From assembly GCA_008080565.1 (NCBI GenBank), contig VIKE01000007.1:46282-110281 (forward strand): 64,000 bases of DNA, in the 5' to 3' direction. This document shows positions 37,287 through 46,043 of this stretch, one piece after another; the first letter of the stretch is position 1, and each line of letters begins with the position of its first letter. Both the position numbers and the translations under genes were made by a program. This stretch comes from Rhodocyclaceae bacterium. GTDB lineage: Bacteria > Pseudomonadota > Gammaproteobacteria > Burkholderiales > Rhodocyclaceae. Below the pieces are notes generated by a model, which was given only the letters and a program-made list of their open reading frames with translations, was not told the origin of the DNA and searched no databases.

Positions 37287-37327
37287 ATTTTGTTTTTGGG
37301 CTAAATTTCCGGTTCACCGTAGCAATC
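37287..37327 (+). repeat. Dispersed motif, copy 6
   Basis: ATTTTGTTTTTGGGCTAAATTTCCGGTTCACCGTAGCAATC; intergenic between rfbC and manC-like gene. Confidence 0.88.
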
Positions 37328-37347
37328 AACGTTATTTATAGGTATCG

Positions 37348-38793
37348 ATGTTCATGACCCAGATTCTCCCCGTCGTTCTCTCCGGTGGTTCCGGCACGCG
37401 TCTATGGCCGCTGTCGCGCGAGAAATACCCGAAGCAGCTGTTGCCGCTGGTTGGCGAACAGTCGATGTTGCAGGCGACGGTAGCTCGTCTTGGTGGCCTG
37501 GCCGACATGGCGGGGCCGCTGCTCGTTTGCAACGAAGAACATCGTTTTGTCGTCGCCGAGCAAATCCGCACCCTCGGTTTGCACGGCTCGGTCCTGCTTG
37601 AACCCTTCGGCCGCAACACCGCTCCGGCCCTTGCCCTGGCCGCCCTGTGGGCGGTGCGCGATGGCGAAGATCCGGTCCTCGTTGTCATGCCGGCCGATCA
37701 CGACATCGCCGATGGCGCCGCCTTCCGTGACGCCGTCAGCCGCGCCGTCACCCTGGCCGAAACCGGCGTCACCGTCACCTTCGGGATCACCCCTGATTGC
37801 CCCGAAACCGGCTACGGCTACATCCAGCGCGGCCAGGCCCTGGCCGATGGCTCTGGCGCCTTTGCCTTGGCCCGCTTCGTTGAAAAGCCCGATCGCCCGA
37901 CCGCCGAAAGCTACCTCGATTCCGGTGACTACCTCTGGAACAGCGGCATCTTCGTCATGAAGGCCTCCGTCTGGATCGCCGCCCTCGGCGTCTGTCGCCC
38001 CGACATTCTGGCTGCCTGCCAACAGGCCCTGGCCGGCGGCAAGACCGATGGCGACTTCGTTCGTGTCGACGTTGAAGCCTTCAAAGCTTGCCCTTCCGAC
38101 TCCATCGACTACGCCGTCATGGAACGCCTGACCACCGGCGGTGCCGGCCTGCCCAAGGCCGCCGTCATCCCGCTCACCGCCGGCTGGTCCGACGTCGGCG
38201 CCTGGGATGCACTGTGGAAAGTCCTGCCCAAATGCGGCGAGGGCAACGCCACGCGCGGTGACGTCATGCTCGAAAACTGTCGCGATACGCTGGTTGTCTC
38301 GGAAAGCCGGCTCGTTGCCTGCATCGGCGTCAGCAACCTCGTTGTTGTCGAAACCGACGACGCCGTGCTTGTTGTCCATCACGACGCCACGCAAGACGTC
38401 AAAAAGATCGTCGACCGGCTCAAAGCCGACAAACGCAGCATCGCCCAATGGCACCGCAAGGTCTATCGCCCGTGGGGCTGGTACGACGGCGTCGATGCCG
38501 GCGAACGCTTCCAGGTCAAGCGCATCGGCGTCAAGCCGGGCGGCACCCTGTCGCTGCAAATGCACCACCACCGCGCCGAACACTGGATCGTCGTCAGCGG
38601 TACGGCCCGCGTGACCAAGGGCGAAGAAACCTTCCTGGTCACCGAAAACCAGTCAACCTACATCCCGCTCGGCGTCACCCACCGCCTGGAAAACCCCGGC
38701 ATCGTGCCGCTTGAGATGATCGAGGTGCAGTCCGGCAGCTACCTCGGCGAGGACGATATCGTGCGCTTTGAGGATACTTACGGGCGGAGCTGA
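37348..38793 (+). CDS. Mannose-1-phosphate guanylyltransferase/mannose-6-phosphate isomerase
   Basis: ILPVVLSGGSGTRLWPLSREKYPKQLLPL; C-terminal cupin RPWGWYDGVDAGERFQVKRIGVKPGGTLSLQMHHHRAEHWIVV. Confidence 0.95.
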   Translation: MFMTQILPVVLSGGSGTRLWPLSREKYPKQLLPLVGEQSMLQATVARLGGLADMAGPLLVCNEEHRFVVAEQIRTLGLHGSVLLEPFGRNTAPALALAALWAVRDGEDPVLVVMPADHDIADGAAFRDAVSRAVTLAETGVTVTFGITPDCPETGYGYIQRGQALADGSGAFALARFVEKPDRPTAESYLDSGDYLWNSGIFVMKASVWIAALGVCRPDILAACQQALAGGKTDGDFVRVDVEAFKACPSDSIDYAVMERLTTGGAGLPKAAVIPLTAGWSDVGAWDALWKVLPKCGEGNATRGDVMLENCRDTLVVSESRLVACIGVSNLVVVETDDAVLVVHHDATQDVKKIVDRLKADKRSIAQWHRKVYRPWGWYDGVDAGERFQVKRIGVKPGGTLSLQMHHHRAEHWIVVSGTARVTKGEETFLVTENQSTYIPLGVTHRLENPGIVPLEMIEVQSGSYLGEDDIVRFEDTYGRS

Positions 38794-38891
38794 GGGGCCT
38801 TCATGCTTTTAGCCCGAATGGACTATTGTCCCGAGGGCTATCCCAATTCACTATTCGTATCGAATAAATGTCAATTGGAAAGTATTGCCCC

Positions 38892-39428
38892 ATGAAGAAA
38901 TTCCTTACCGGCATGGCACTCGCAGTGGCCGCAGTTTCGGCCACCGCAGCGTCTGCCCCATCCGCTTCTCTGACCACCTCTGGTGCAACGTTTGCCGAGT
39001 ACACCGGCACCACGGTTGGCAGCAACGACATCAATGCCAACAACACGTTGTTCTGGATGTTCGAAGGTAGCAACCTTGGCTACAACAGCTACTTGCTGAT
39101 GTTCGATCCGCTGTCCAATGGTTCGATGGCTGGTTCCGTTACCTTCTCCGGCAACATTGCCTACGTTGCTTCGACGACTGTTGCGTTGGTCGGCACCGAC
39201 TTCCTGTTCAGCAATCCGGCTGTGACGTATGACTGGAAGGCCAAGTCCGGTCTTGAATCGAACGATGCGCTCAGCGTTTCTGGCAATACGCTGACCCTGA
39301 GCTGGCGCGGCGCCAGCCCCGGCGACAATATCCGCGTGCTGACTGTCGTGCCGGAACCGCAAAGCTACGCCATGTTCCTGGCCGGTCTGGGCATCGTCGG
39401 TGCCATGGTTCGCCGCAAGAACATCTAA
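38892..39428 (+). CDS. PEP-CTERM sorting domain-containing protein
   Basis: N-terminal signal peptide; C-terminal VPEPQSYAMFLAGLGIVGAMVRRKNI. Confidence 0.93.
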   Translation: MKKFLTGMALAVAAVSATAASAPSASLTTSGATFAEYTGTTVGSNDINANNTLFWMFEGSNLGYNSYLLMFDPLSNGSMAGSVTFSGNIAYVASTTVALVGTDFLFSNPAVTYDWKAKSGLESNDALSVSGNTLTLSWRGASPGDNIRVLTVVPEPQSYAMFLAGLGIVGAMVRRKNI

Positions 39429-39448
39429 CCGTAACGTTCTGGTAGCAG

Positions 39449-39475
39449 AATGCCGCCTTCGGGCGGCTTTTTTTC
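39449..39475 (+). terminator. Rho-independent terminator after PEP-CTERM gene
   Basis: AATGCCGCCTTCGGGCGGCTTTTTTT. Confidence 0.8.
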
Positions 39476-39494
39476 GTCTATAGGGAGTAATGAC

Positions 39495-40598
39495 GTGGCA
39501 AAGGGAATGATTCTGGCGGCCGGCCAGGGAACTCGGGTTCGACCACTGACCAAAGACTGGCCCAAGCCAATGGTGCCAATTCTCGGCAAGCCGGTGATGG
39601 CGTACCTGATCGAGCATCTGGTGCGTTATGGCATCACCGACATCATGGTCAACGTGGCGTATCACCACAAAAAGATCGAAGAGTATTTCGGCGACGGCCG
39701 GCGCTGGGGCGCCAATATCGGCTATTCCTACGAAGGCGTTTCCGATCATGGCGATATTCTCCCCAGGCCAAAGGGCTCGGCCGGTGGCATGAAGGCGATT
39801 CAGGATTTCAGCGGCTTTTTTGACGAAACGACGCTGGTGATCTGCGGCGACGCCATCGTCGATCTCGACATCGGGGCGGCCTTGTTCGAGCACCAGAGCA
39901 AGGGTGCCCTGGCCAGCGTGGTGACGCTGGAGGTGCCGAATGACCAGGTGCAGAACTACGGCATCGTGGTGGCTGACGATGATGGCAGGATCGAATCCTT
40001 CCAGGAAAAGCCAAAGCCGGCTGAGGCCAGGTCCAATCTGGCGAGTACCGGCATTTATATTTTCGAGCCGCAGGTGCTGGATCTGGTGCCGTCGGGGGTC
40101 GAGTTCGACATTGGTAGCCAGTTGTTCCCGCTCATGGCGGAAAAGGGCTTCCCGTTCTATGCCCAGAGTCGTTTCTTCAACTGGATCGACATCGGTCGCG
40201 TCACGGACTACTGGTCGGTGCTGCAGCGCGTGCTGCGCGGCGAGGTGGCCGAGATGGACATGCCGGGCAAGGAGATCATGCCGGGCGTCTGGGTTGGCCC
40301 GAATGTCTCGATCAATTGGGACAGTTCGAAGATCGTCGGGCCGGTTTATATCGGCTCAAGCGTCCGGATCGAGCCCGGCTGTTCGGTCATCGGTCCCGCC
40401 TGGATCGGCCATGGCAGCCACCTTCGTCAGGGGGCCAAGGTGATCCGCAGCGTGTTGTTCGAGTACACGCGCATCGGCGAGGGGATGGAGTTCTCCGAGA
40501 TGATCGTTTCGCCGCGCTATTGCGTAGACCGGGCTGGCGACACGACCTATGTCGGCGACGACCGATGCAAATTGCGTTGGGGTGATTCCCGGGGGTGA
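39495..40598 (+). CDS. NDP-sugar nucleotidyltransferase (mannose-1-P guanylyltransferase-like)
   Basis: KGMILAAGQGTRVRPLTKDWPKPMVPILGKPVMAYLIEHL; GTG start inferred. Confidence 0.88.
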   Translation: MAKGMILAAGQGTRVRPLTKDWPKPMVPILGKPVMAYLIEHLVRYGITDIMVNVAYHHKKIEEYFGDGRRWGANIGYSYEGVSDHGDILPRPKGSAGGMKAIQDFSGFFDETTLVICGDAIVDLDIGAALFEHQSKGALASVVTLEVPNDQVQNYGIVVADDDGRIESFQEKPKPAEARSNLASTGIYIFEPQVLDLVPSGVEFDIGSQLFPLMAEKGFPFYAQSRFFNWIDIGRVTDYWSVLQRVLRGEVAEMDMPGKEIMPGVWVGPNVSINWDSSKIVGPVYIGSSVRIEPGCSVIGPAWIGHGSHLRQGAKVIRSVLFEYTRIGEGMEFSEMIVSPRYCVDRAGDTTYVGDDRCKLRWGDSRG

Positions 40599-40680
40599 TT
40601 TGCTGCGCTGCAGGTTGCGAAACGTAGTTTTGAGGCATGGAGCAGGCGGGGGGCAGATCCTTTAGTCCTGCGTTTCAAGA

Positions 40681-40706
40681 AAGCCGCCAGGGAGCGGCTT
40701 TTTTAA
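40681..40706 (+). terminator. Rho-independent terminator
   Basis: AAGCCGCCAGGGAGCGGCTTTTTTAA. Confidence 0.65.
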
Positions 40707-40817
40707 TATTGACTCGCTGTTTTGAAGACTGGCATTGTGTCCGGACTACTCGCCGCTCGAAGCGGTGGATCGGCATTCAGTTACCTGGCTGGTACAGGGG
40801 TGTTTTTGAGGAGTGAT

Positions 40818-41180
40818 ATGGACGCAGAGTGCATGACGACGATTCAGTCCCGGGTGCGCAGCCGTTTCTGGCTGGTCGTCGGGCTGCTTGGCGTGTCTGC
40901 GCTGTTTGTCCTGGGCGCCCAGCCATTCGCTGTCGGGATTATCCCTTCGCCGTTTGACAAGTTGGCGCATGCCGTGGTGTTCGGTGGTCTTTTTCTTGTT
41001 CTGGATAGCGCACTGGCGTTGCCGTTCTGGCTTCTCCTGAGCATTCCCTTGGTGCTGTCGGCAGGTGATGAGTTTCACCAGATTTTTCTGCCGGGGCGCC
41101 AGCCGGGTCTGGATGACTGGGTGGCTGGCTTGTGCGGCGTCGCGCTGGCCGCCTGCTGGCGTCATCTCCGCCGCAACTGA
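40818..41180 (+). CDS. VanZ-like family protein
   Basis: PSPFDKLAHAVVFGGLFLVLDSAL...LSAGDEFHQIFLPGRQPGLDDWVAGLCGV. Confidence 0.8.
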   Translation: MDAECMTTIQSRVRSRFWLVVGLLGVSALFVLGAQPFAVGIIPSPFDKLAHAVVFGGLFLVLDSALALPFWLLLSIPLVLSAGDEFHQIFLPGRQPGLDDWVAGLCGVALAACWRHLRRN

Positions 41181-41194
41181 TTGCCCGTTTTTCT

Positions 41195-41998
41195 CTATCC
41201 GAACTGGTAGCTGGTTTCGGGGCGCCCGTTATTGGCGATATCTTCGAGCTTGCCGACGGCCTGGGCCCGATTGCTGACATTGATCTTCTTGAAGATGCGC
41301 TGCAGGTGGTTTTTGACCGTAAACGAGCTGATTTCCAGGATCATGCCGATTTCGATATTGGTCTTGCCATTGCGTACCCACTCGAGAATTTCGATTTCGC
41401 GCGTACTCAGCCCCGATTTGATCAGTGAATTGATCAGCGTTGGCGCGGTAACCTGGTCCGGCTCATGGATCGGCAAGCCATCGGTTTTTCTGACCGCCGC
41501 GTCGACATGGGGAAGAAGCAACTCGAAAAGCCTTCTTTCCTGCTCGTTAAAACTGCCGTCCCGTCGGAGCAGGATGTAGAGATGATCAGCCTTGAAGCGC
41601 GTGTCCGGAATTGCATGGAATAAAATATGTTTCATTTCATGTAATTCGGAGTGAAGGATTGTTACATCAATATTACTGCTACTTACGCTCGACATTGATG
41701 CCGATGTAACACGACCGCAACCTGCGACCCAATGGAGGTGAATACCGTTCCTGAATTCGCGAATGGCGTCGTGCAAGGGTTTTGCGCCACGTATTCCCGG
41801 TATGCCGGACACGATATCGTAGTGATAGGTTTCACCGCCGATGGCGCCGCTGAAACAAATGAGAACATCATGCTGGATTGCTTCCTGGAAATCGCCCTGA
41901 AGCCACAGCAGGAGCTGAAAATGGCTCTGGATCGACAACGAGTTGTGCATGATCCGAACGATCAGCTCCGGGTCGAAGTTTTTATGGACGGATGCCAT
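41195..41998 (-). CDS. epsA: XrtB/PEP-CTERM-associated LuxR-family regulator EpsA
   Basis: C-terminal LuxR HTH LSTREIEILEWVRNGKTNIEIGMILEISSFTVKNHLQRIFKKINVSNRAQAV; context. Confidence 0.8.
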   Translation of the reverse strand: MASVHKNFDPELIVRIMHNSLSIQSHFQLLLWLQGDFQEAIQHDVLICFSGAIGGETYHYDIVSGIPGIRGAKPLHDAIREFRNGIHLHWVAGCGRVTSASMSSVSSSNIDVTILHSELHEMKHILFHAIPDTRFKADHLYILLRRDGSFNEQERRLFELLLPHVDAAVRKTDGLPIHEPDQVTAPTLINSLIKSGLSTREIEILEWVRNGKTNIEIGMILEISSFTVKNHLQRIFKKINVSNRAQAVGKLEDIANNGRPETSYQFG

Positions 41999-42163
41999 GG
42001 GACTATTTGTGGTCTCTGATTTTGAGTCGTTATTATTACGTTAGTCTTTTTTTTGCAATGTCGACTATTTCACGAAAAATTCAAATGCTGCGGTGCGGCA
42101 TCCTGTTTCACTTGAGATACAATTTGGCATGGTTAAACAGTCGATAAATCTCCAGTTAATGCT

Positions 42164-43585
42164 ATGAACATATTGTCCTCCTCGCGCTTCGGTGGTGTTG
42201 CGTCGAACCGCCCGTTTATGGGTATGGAACGAGTTGGCGGGGCATTGTTTCGGCTTTTTGAGTCGTTGGTTGATCCCATTACGGTGCTTGCCACGCTTTT
42301 TGGCCTGATGCTGTGGTTTCGCGACGATGAGTACGCTCACTATGCGGTGCTCGGAGTGCTCGTTTTTTCGCTGACTTTCCCGGGCAAGAGCCTGATTCAG
42401 GAGACCGTGCGAGGCAGCATCCGCGAAGTCCTTATCAGTTGGTTTGGCATTGCTGCACTGCTGATCTTTTTCGGCCTGGCGACCGGGCTTTACACGCGCT
42501 TTCCGGAAGAAGTACTGTTTAATTGGCTCTGGATGGCCCCGGTTGCCCAGTTGGCGGGCCATTTCCTGTTCCGCTTCACCATGCCTGCAGTCCTTGCCGC
42601 GAATGGCTTTCCAAAGCGGGCAGTGGTGGTTGGCTGCAACGAATTGGGCCGCCATCTGGCCACCGAGATTGATCGTCACCCGATGCAAGGCATCAAGCTG
42701 AACGGATATTTCGACGATCGCGACGTCGAGCGACTGGATATGGGCAGTGGCCGCCTGATCGGCCGTTTTTCCGACGTTGCTGACTACGTCAAGGCCAACA
42801 AGGTCGATCTGATCTACCTCGCCTTGCCGATGGCGACACAGCCGCGAATTCTTTCTCTGCTCGAATCGCTGAACGACACGACGGCTTCGGTTTATTTCGT
42901 GCCGGATATTTTTGTGACGGATCTGATTCAGGCTCGCATGGATGCGGTTGGCCGGATGCCAGTGGTGGCCGTGTGCGACACGCCGTTTTCCGGCTTGAAT
43001 GGCATGGTTAAGCGCTTGAGCGACATCGTTCTTTCCCTGTTGATCCTGTTCCTGATTTCGCCGGTCCTGCTCGTAGTAGCCGGTTTGGTCAAGCTGAGTT
43101 CCCCCGGCCCGATCATTTTCAAGCAGCGGCGCTATGGCCTCGATGGCGAGGAAATCATGGTCTATAAGTTCCGCTCGATGACCGTTTGCGAAGATGGGCC
43201 GAATGTTCCCCAGGCGCGCAAGGGCGATGCCCGGATAACGCGTATCGGAGGGGTTCTTCGCCGGACTTCGCTCGACGAGTTGCCGCAGTTCGTGAATGTG
43301 CTGCAGGGGCGCATGAGCATTGTCGGCCCGCGGCCGCATGCCGTCGCTCACAACGAGATGTATCGCAAGCTGATCAAGGGCTACATGGTTCGCCACAAGG
43401 TCAAGCCGGGCATTACCGGCTGGGCTCAGGTCAATGGCTACCGTGGCGAAACCGAGACGCTGGACAAGATGCAGGCGCGTATCGACTACGATCTCGAGTA
43501 CCTGCGCAACTGGTCCTTGCATCTCGATCTTTACATCATTTTCCGAACCGTCCTGCTGGTTTTCAAGGACGCGAGCGCCTACTGA
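42164..43585 (+). CDS. Undecaprenyl-phosphate glucose phosphotransferase (WcaJ-like)
   Basis: CoA-binding-like NVGCNELGRHLA segment; KQRRYGLDGEEIMVYKFRSM...RRTSLDELPQFVNVLQGRMSIVGPRPHAV...KPGITGWAQVNGYRGET. Confidence 0.92.
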   Translation: MNILSSSRFGGVASNRPFMGMERVGGALFRLFESLVDPITVLATLFGLMLWFRDDEYAHYAVLGVLVFSLTFPGKSLIQETVRGSIREVLISWFGIAALLIFFGLATGLYTRFPEEVLFNWLWMAPVAQLAGHFLFRFTMPAVLAANGFPKRAVVVGCNELGRHLATEIDRHPMQGIKLNGYFDDRDVERLDMGSGRLIGRFSDVADYVKANKVDLIYLALPMATQPRILSLLESLNDTTASVYFVPDIFVTDLIQARMDAVGRMPVVAVCDTPFSGLNGMVKRLSDIVLSLLILFLISPVLLVVAGLVKLSSPGPIIFKQRRYGLDGEEIMVYKFRSMTVCEDGPNVPQARKGDARITRIGGVLRRTSLDELPQFVNVLQGRMSIVGPRPHAVAHNEMYRKLIKGYMVRHKVKPGITGWAQVNGYRGETETLDKMQARIDYDLEYLRNWSLHLDLYIIFRTVLLVFKDASAY

Positions 43586-43595
43586 GGCGGGGCCG

Positions 43596-44309
43596 ATGAC
43601 ATTTTCGGCTTCCGGGCAAAGATGTCTGCCGGCTTTGGTTGTGCTCGGGCTGCTGGCCCCCGTGCTCGGCCATTCGGCGGAGGCTGTTGCGCGTCGCGAT
43701 AGCCCGCGCGTACAGCTTCGGCTGGACAAGCGGTCGGTGGTACCAAGCCCGTTTCGTCTGAAAATTCAGCGGGCGGACTATCGGCTGAATACGGGTGCGG
43801 CGACCGAAACGCTGGCGCCTCAGAGAAAAGGCTCGGCGCTGTCGGCGATGATTGATCGCCACGCCAATGCCAAGGGGCTCGATCCGGCGCTGGTCCATGC
43901 CGTCATTCGCGCCGAGTCTGCGTATCGTCCCGATGCGCTGTCGCCGAAAGGGGCAATCGGCCTGATGCAGGTGATGCCAGCGACCGGCCGGCGCTTCGGG
44001 GTCAACGATCTCGATGTGCCGGAGCGCAATCTGCAAGCCGGCACGACCTATCTTCGGCATTTGCTCGATCGTTTTGACAATGTGTCGCTGGCGCTGGCGG
44101 CTTACAACGCGGGCGAAGGGGCGGTGAGTCGCTTTGGCAACAAGATTCCGCCGTATCCGGAGACTCAGGGCTATGTTCAGGGAATTCTTCGCTCGTACCG
44201 GAAGGATCTGAGCCTCGATACCTCGATGCCGACCCTTTATACGGATGGCGTGCGTCTAGCAGCAGACGATCTGGCACCGTATCGCTTGGTCAATACCGGC
44301 CGTTATTGA
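43596..44309 (+). CDS. Lytic transglycosylase SLT-domain protein
   Basis: LDPALVHAVIRAESAYRPDALSPKGAIGLMQVMPATGRRFG...LALAAYNAGEGAV. Confidence 0.92.
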   Translation: MTFSASGQRCLPALVVLGLLAPVLGHSAEAVARRDSPRVQLRLDKRSVVPSPFRLKIQRADYRLNTGAATETLAPQRKGSALSAMIDRHANAKGLDPALVHAVIRAESAYRPDALSPKGAIGLMQVMPATGRRFGVNDLDVPERNLQAGTTYLRHLLDRFDNVSLALAAYNAGEGAVSRFGNKIPPYPETQGYVQGILRSYRKDLSLDTSMPTLYTDGVRLAADDLAPYRLVNTGRY

Positions 44310-44406
44310 GGCTTTGTTCCGTTTCTGATGGCGCTCTCTGGCGGTATTTTTGTCCGGTCGGCGGAATGGTGGCGAGGTCTTTTATAATTGCGCCCTTCCG
44401 TATCCC

Positions 44407-44496
44407 ATGAATGGCAATCAGACACCGGTTTTCGACCCCCTGCGCATCGGTAGTGCTGCGTTGCTGTGGGACTCGCCTGGTGAATGCAGTCAATGA
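44407..44496 (+). CDS. Possible 29-aa leader peptide translationally coupled to dnaJ-like gene
   Basis: MNGNQTPVFDPLRIGSAALLWDSPGECSQ*; its TGA overlaps the downstream ATG (ATGA). Confidence 0.35.
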   Translation: MNGNQTPVFDPLRIGSAALLWDSPGECSQ

Positions 44497-45491
44497 ATTC
44501 CGATCCCCATGAAATTCTCGGTGTTTCGCCCGGAGCCGCACCGGCCGAGCTGAAGCGCGCCTATCGGCGGCTGGCCATGCGCTGGCACCCGGACCGGAGC
44601 GATCATCCGCAGGCGACGGAGCGTTTCAAGCAGATCAATGCGGCTTATGAGCAGTTGCTGGCGGTCGATGCCGAGGACGATGAAGAGGCTGAAGCGCCAC
44701 AGGCCGAGCCGGATGAGAGCGCGGCGAGGGCGGCCGATATTCGGCTCAACCTTGAGGTCAGTCTGGAGGAGGCTGCTTCGGGTTGCCGCAAGACCATCCA
44801 TTACTCGCGGGGCAAGGCCTGCCCGACCTGCGAGGGTACGGGCGAACACGGTATGTCCAGAACGCGCTTTTGCACCGCCTGCCATGGTAGCGGCCGGGTG
44901 CATGACGCCAAGCGCAATCTTGTGCGTTGCGAAGAGTGTGGCGGGCGCGGGCTGTTTACCGAGCGTATTTGCAAGGATTGTGGCGGCAGCGGCCGCGAGC
45001 TGGCTGACGTCAGTCTGGAAATTCGTGTGCCGCATGGCATGTTGCCGGGGGATGAATTGCGCCTGGCTGGGCAGGGTGAGCCGGGTGATGGGGAGATCCT
45101 GGCTGGCGATCTTTACCTGACAATCATCATCGGCTCGCATCCGCTTTACCAGTTGCGTGGTCGCGACCTGCATTTCCGGATGCCGGTCAGTGCGCTGGCC
45201 ATGATGGCCGGTGGTGATATCGATTTGCCCTCGTTGGCTGGTGTGATCTGTTATTCGCTGGAGGCCGGCACGGCTGAGCGGCGACAGTTGCGGCTGGCCG
45301 GCAAGGGTTATCCGGGGCGTGGCAAGAGTTATGCGGGCGATCTGGTGGTCGACCTGGAACCGGTCTTCCCGAGCAAGCTCAACGCCCGTCAACGCAAATT
45401 GCTGCTGCAGGCCAATGCGGCGCTGCTCGACGATGCGGACGTATCGCTACCGGAAATCGCCGCTTGGCGGAACGCTCACTGCATCGAGTAG
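44493..45491 (+). CDS. DnaJ-family chaperone with CxxCxGxG zinc repeats
   Basis: DPHEILGVSPGAAPAELKRAYRRLAMRWHPDRSDH; CPTCEGTG, CTACHGSG, CEECGGRG, CKDCGGSG. Confidence 0.9.
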   Translation: MNSDPHEILGVSPGAAPAELKRAYRRLAMRWHPDRSDHPQATERFKQINAAYEQLLAVDAEDDEEAEAPQAEPDESAARAADIRLNLEVSLEEAASGCRKTIHYSRGKACPTCEGTGEHGMSRTRFCTACHGSGRVHDAKRNLVRCEECGGRGLFTERICKDCGGSGRELADVSLEIRVPHGMLPGDELRLAGQGEPGDGEILAGDLYLTIIIGSHPLYQLRGRDLHFRMPVSALAMMAGGDIDLPSLAGVICYSLEAGTAERRQLRLAGKGYPGRGKSYAGDLVVDLEPVFPSKLNARQRKLLLQANAALLDDADVSLPEIAAWRNAHCIE

Positions 45492-45500
45492 GCGGCCCGC

Positions 45501-46043
45501 TCAGGGTTGCGGATGCGGATTGAAATTAAAGCGTTTTTTCGTGTCGACCGTGGCAATCGACTGTAGCGGCAGGTTCTGCCAGCGGATATCGCCGGAACCG
45601 GTTTCCATGAAGCTGAGAATGGCTTCATCGCTCGCCGGTTGGCCGTTGCCGTCACGGCATTCAGCCAGAAATTGCGTCAGATCGCGATCATTGAGCAGCC
45701 CAATGCCCAGACTCGTTTCGAGCAGGATGCTGCCTTCCTCGTCGAGGTAAATCGCCTTGATTTCCCCGGCTGGCTCGCCGGTATGGCTGACGAAGGACTC
45801 GCCGTCGCGGCGGAATACCCAGGGTGTGTAGGCCAGTTCGACGAACACCCGTTGCGGGCCGTTCTGCAGGAACCAGCAGCCTGATTCGTCACAACCGTAC
45901 TGCCGGTTGATGAACTGGATCAGGCCGCTGTGCATCACGCGCTCTCCCTGCAATCGCCAGTCGCCCCGCCGGTCGAGCGACAACCAGTCGTAACAGGCGG
46001 GGACGTTGGGCCACTTGGCGATGGCAGAGAGATCGACTGCCAT
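45501..46043 (-). CDS. Conserved hypothetical protein (DUF2946-like, tentative)
   Basis: [76 protein letters not shown]; family name not certain. Confidence 0.65.
   Translation of the reverse strand: MAVDLSAIAKWPNVPACYDWLSLDRRGDWRLQGERVMHSGLIQFINRQYGCDESGCWFLQNGPQRVFVELAYTPWVFRRDGESFVSHTGEPAGEIKAIYLDEEGSILLETSLGIGLLNDRDLTQFLAECRDGNGQPASDEAILSFMETGSGDIRWQNLPLQSIATVDTKKRFNFNPHPQP
45520..45558 (+). repeat. Dispersed motif, copy 7
   Basis: TTGAAATTAAAGCGTTTTTTCGTGTCGACCGTGGCAATC; antisense in 3' end of the 45501-46043 gene. Confidence 0.8.

Noticed and set aside
38875-38890. Sigma-54 promoter TTGGAAAGTATTGCCCC before the PEP-CTERM gene
   Set aside because: GG-GC spacing is 2 bp too short and it touches the start codon.
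42065-43729. 554-aa minus-strand ORF opposite the WcaJ-like gene
   Set aside because: Antisense shadow; the + strand product has full sugar-transferase motifs.
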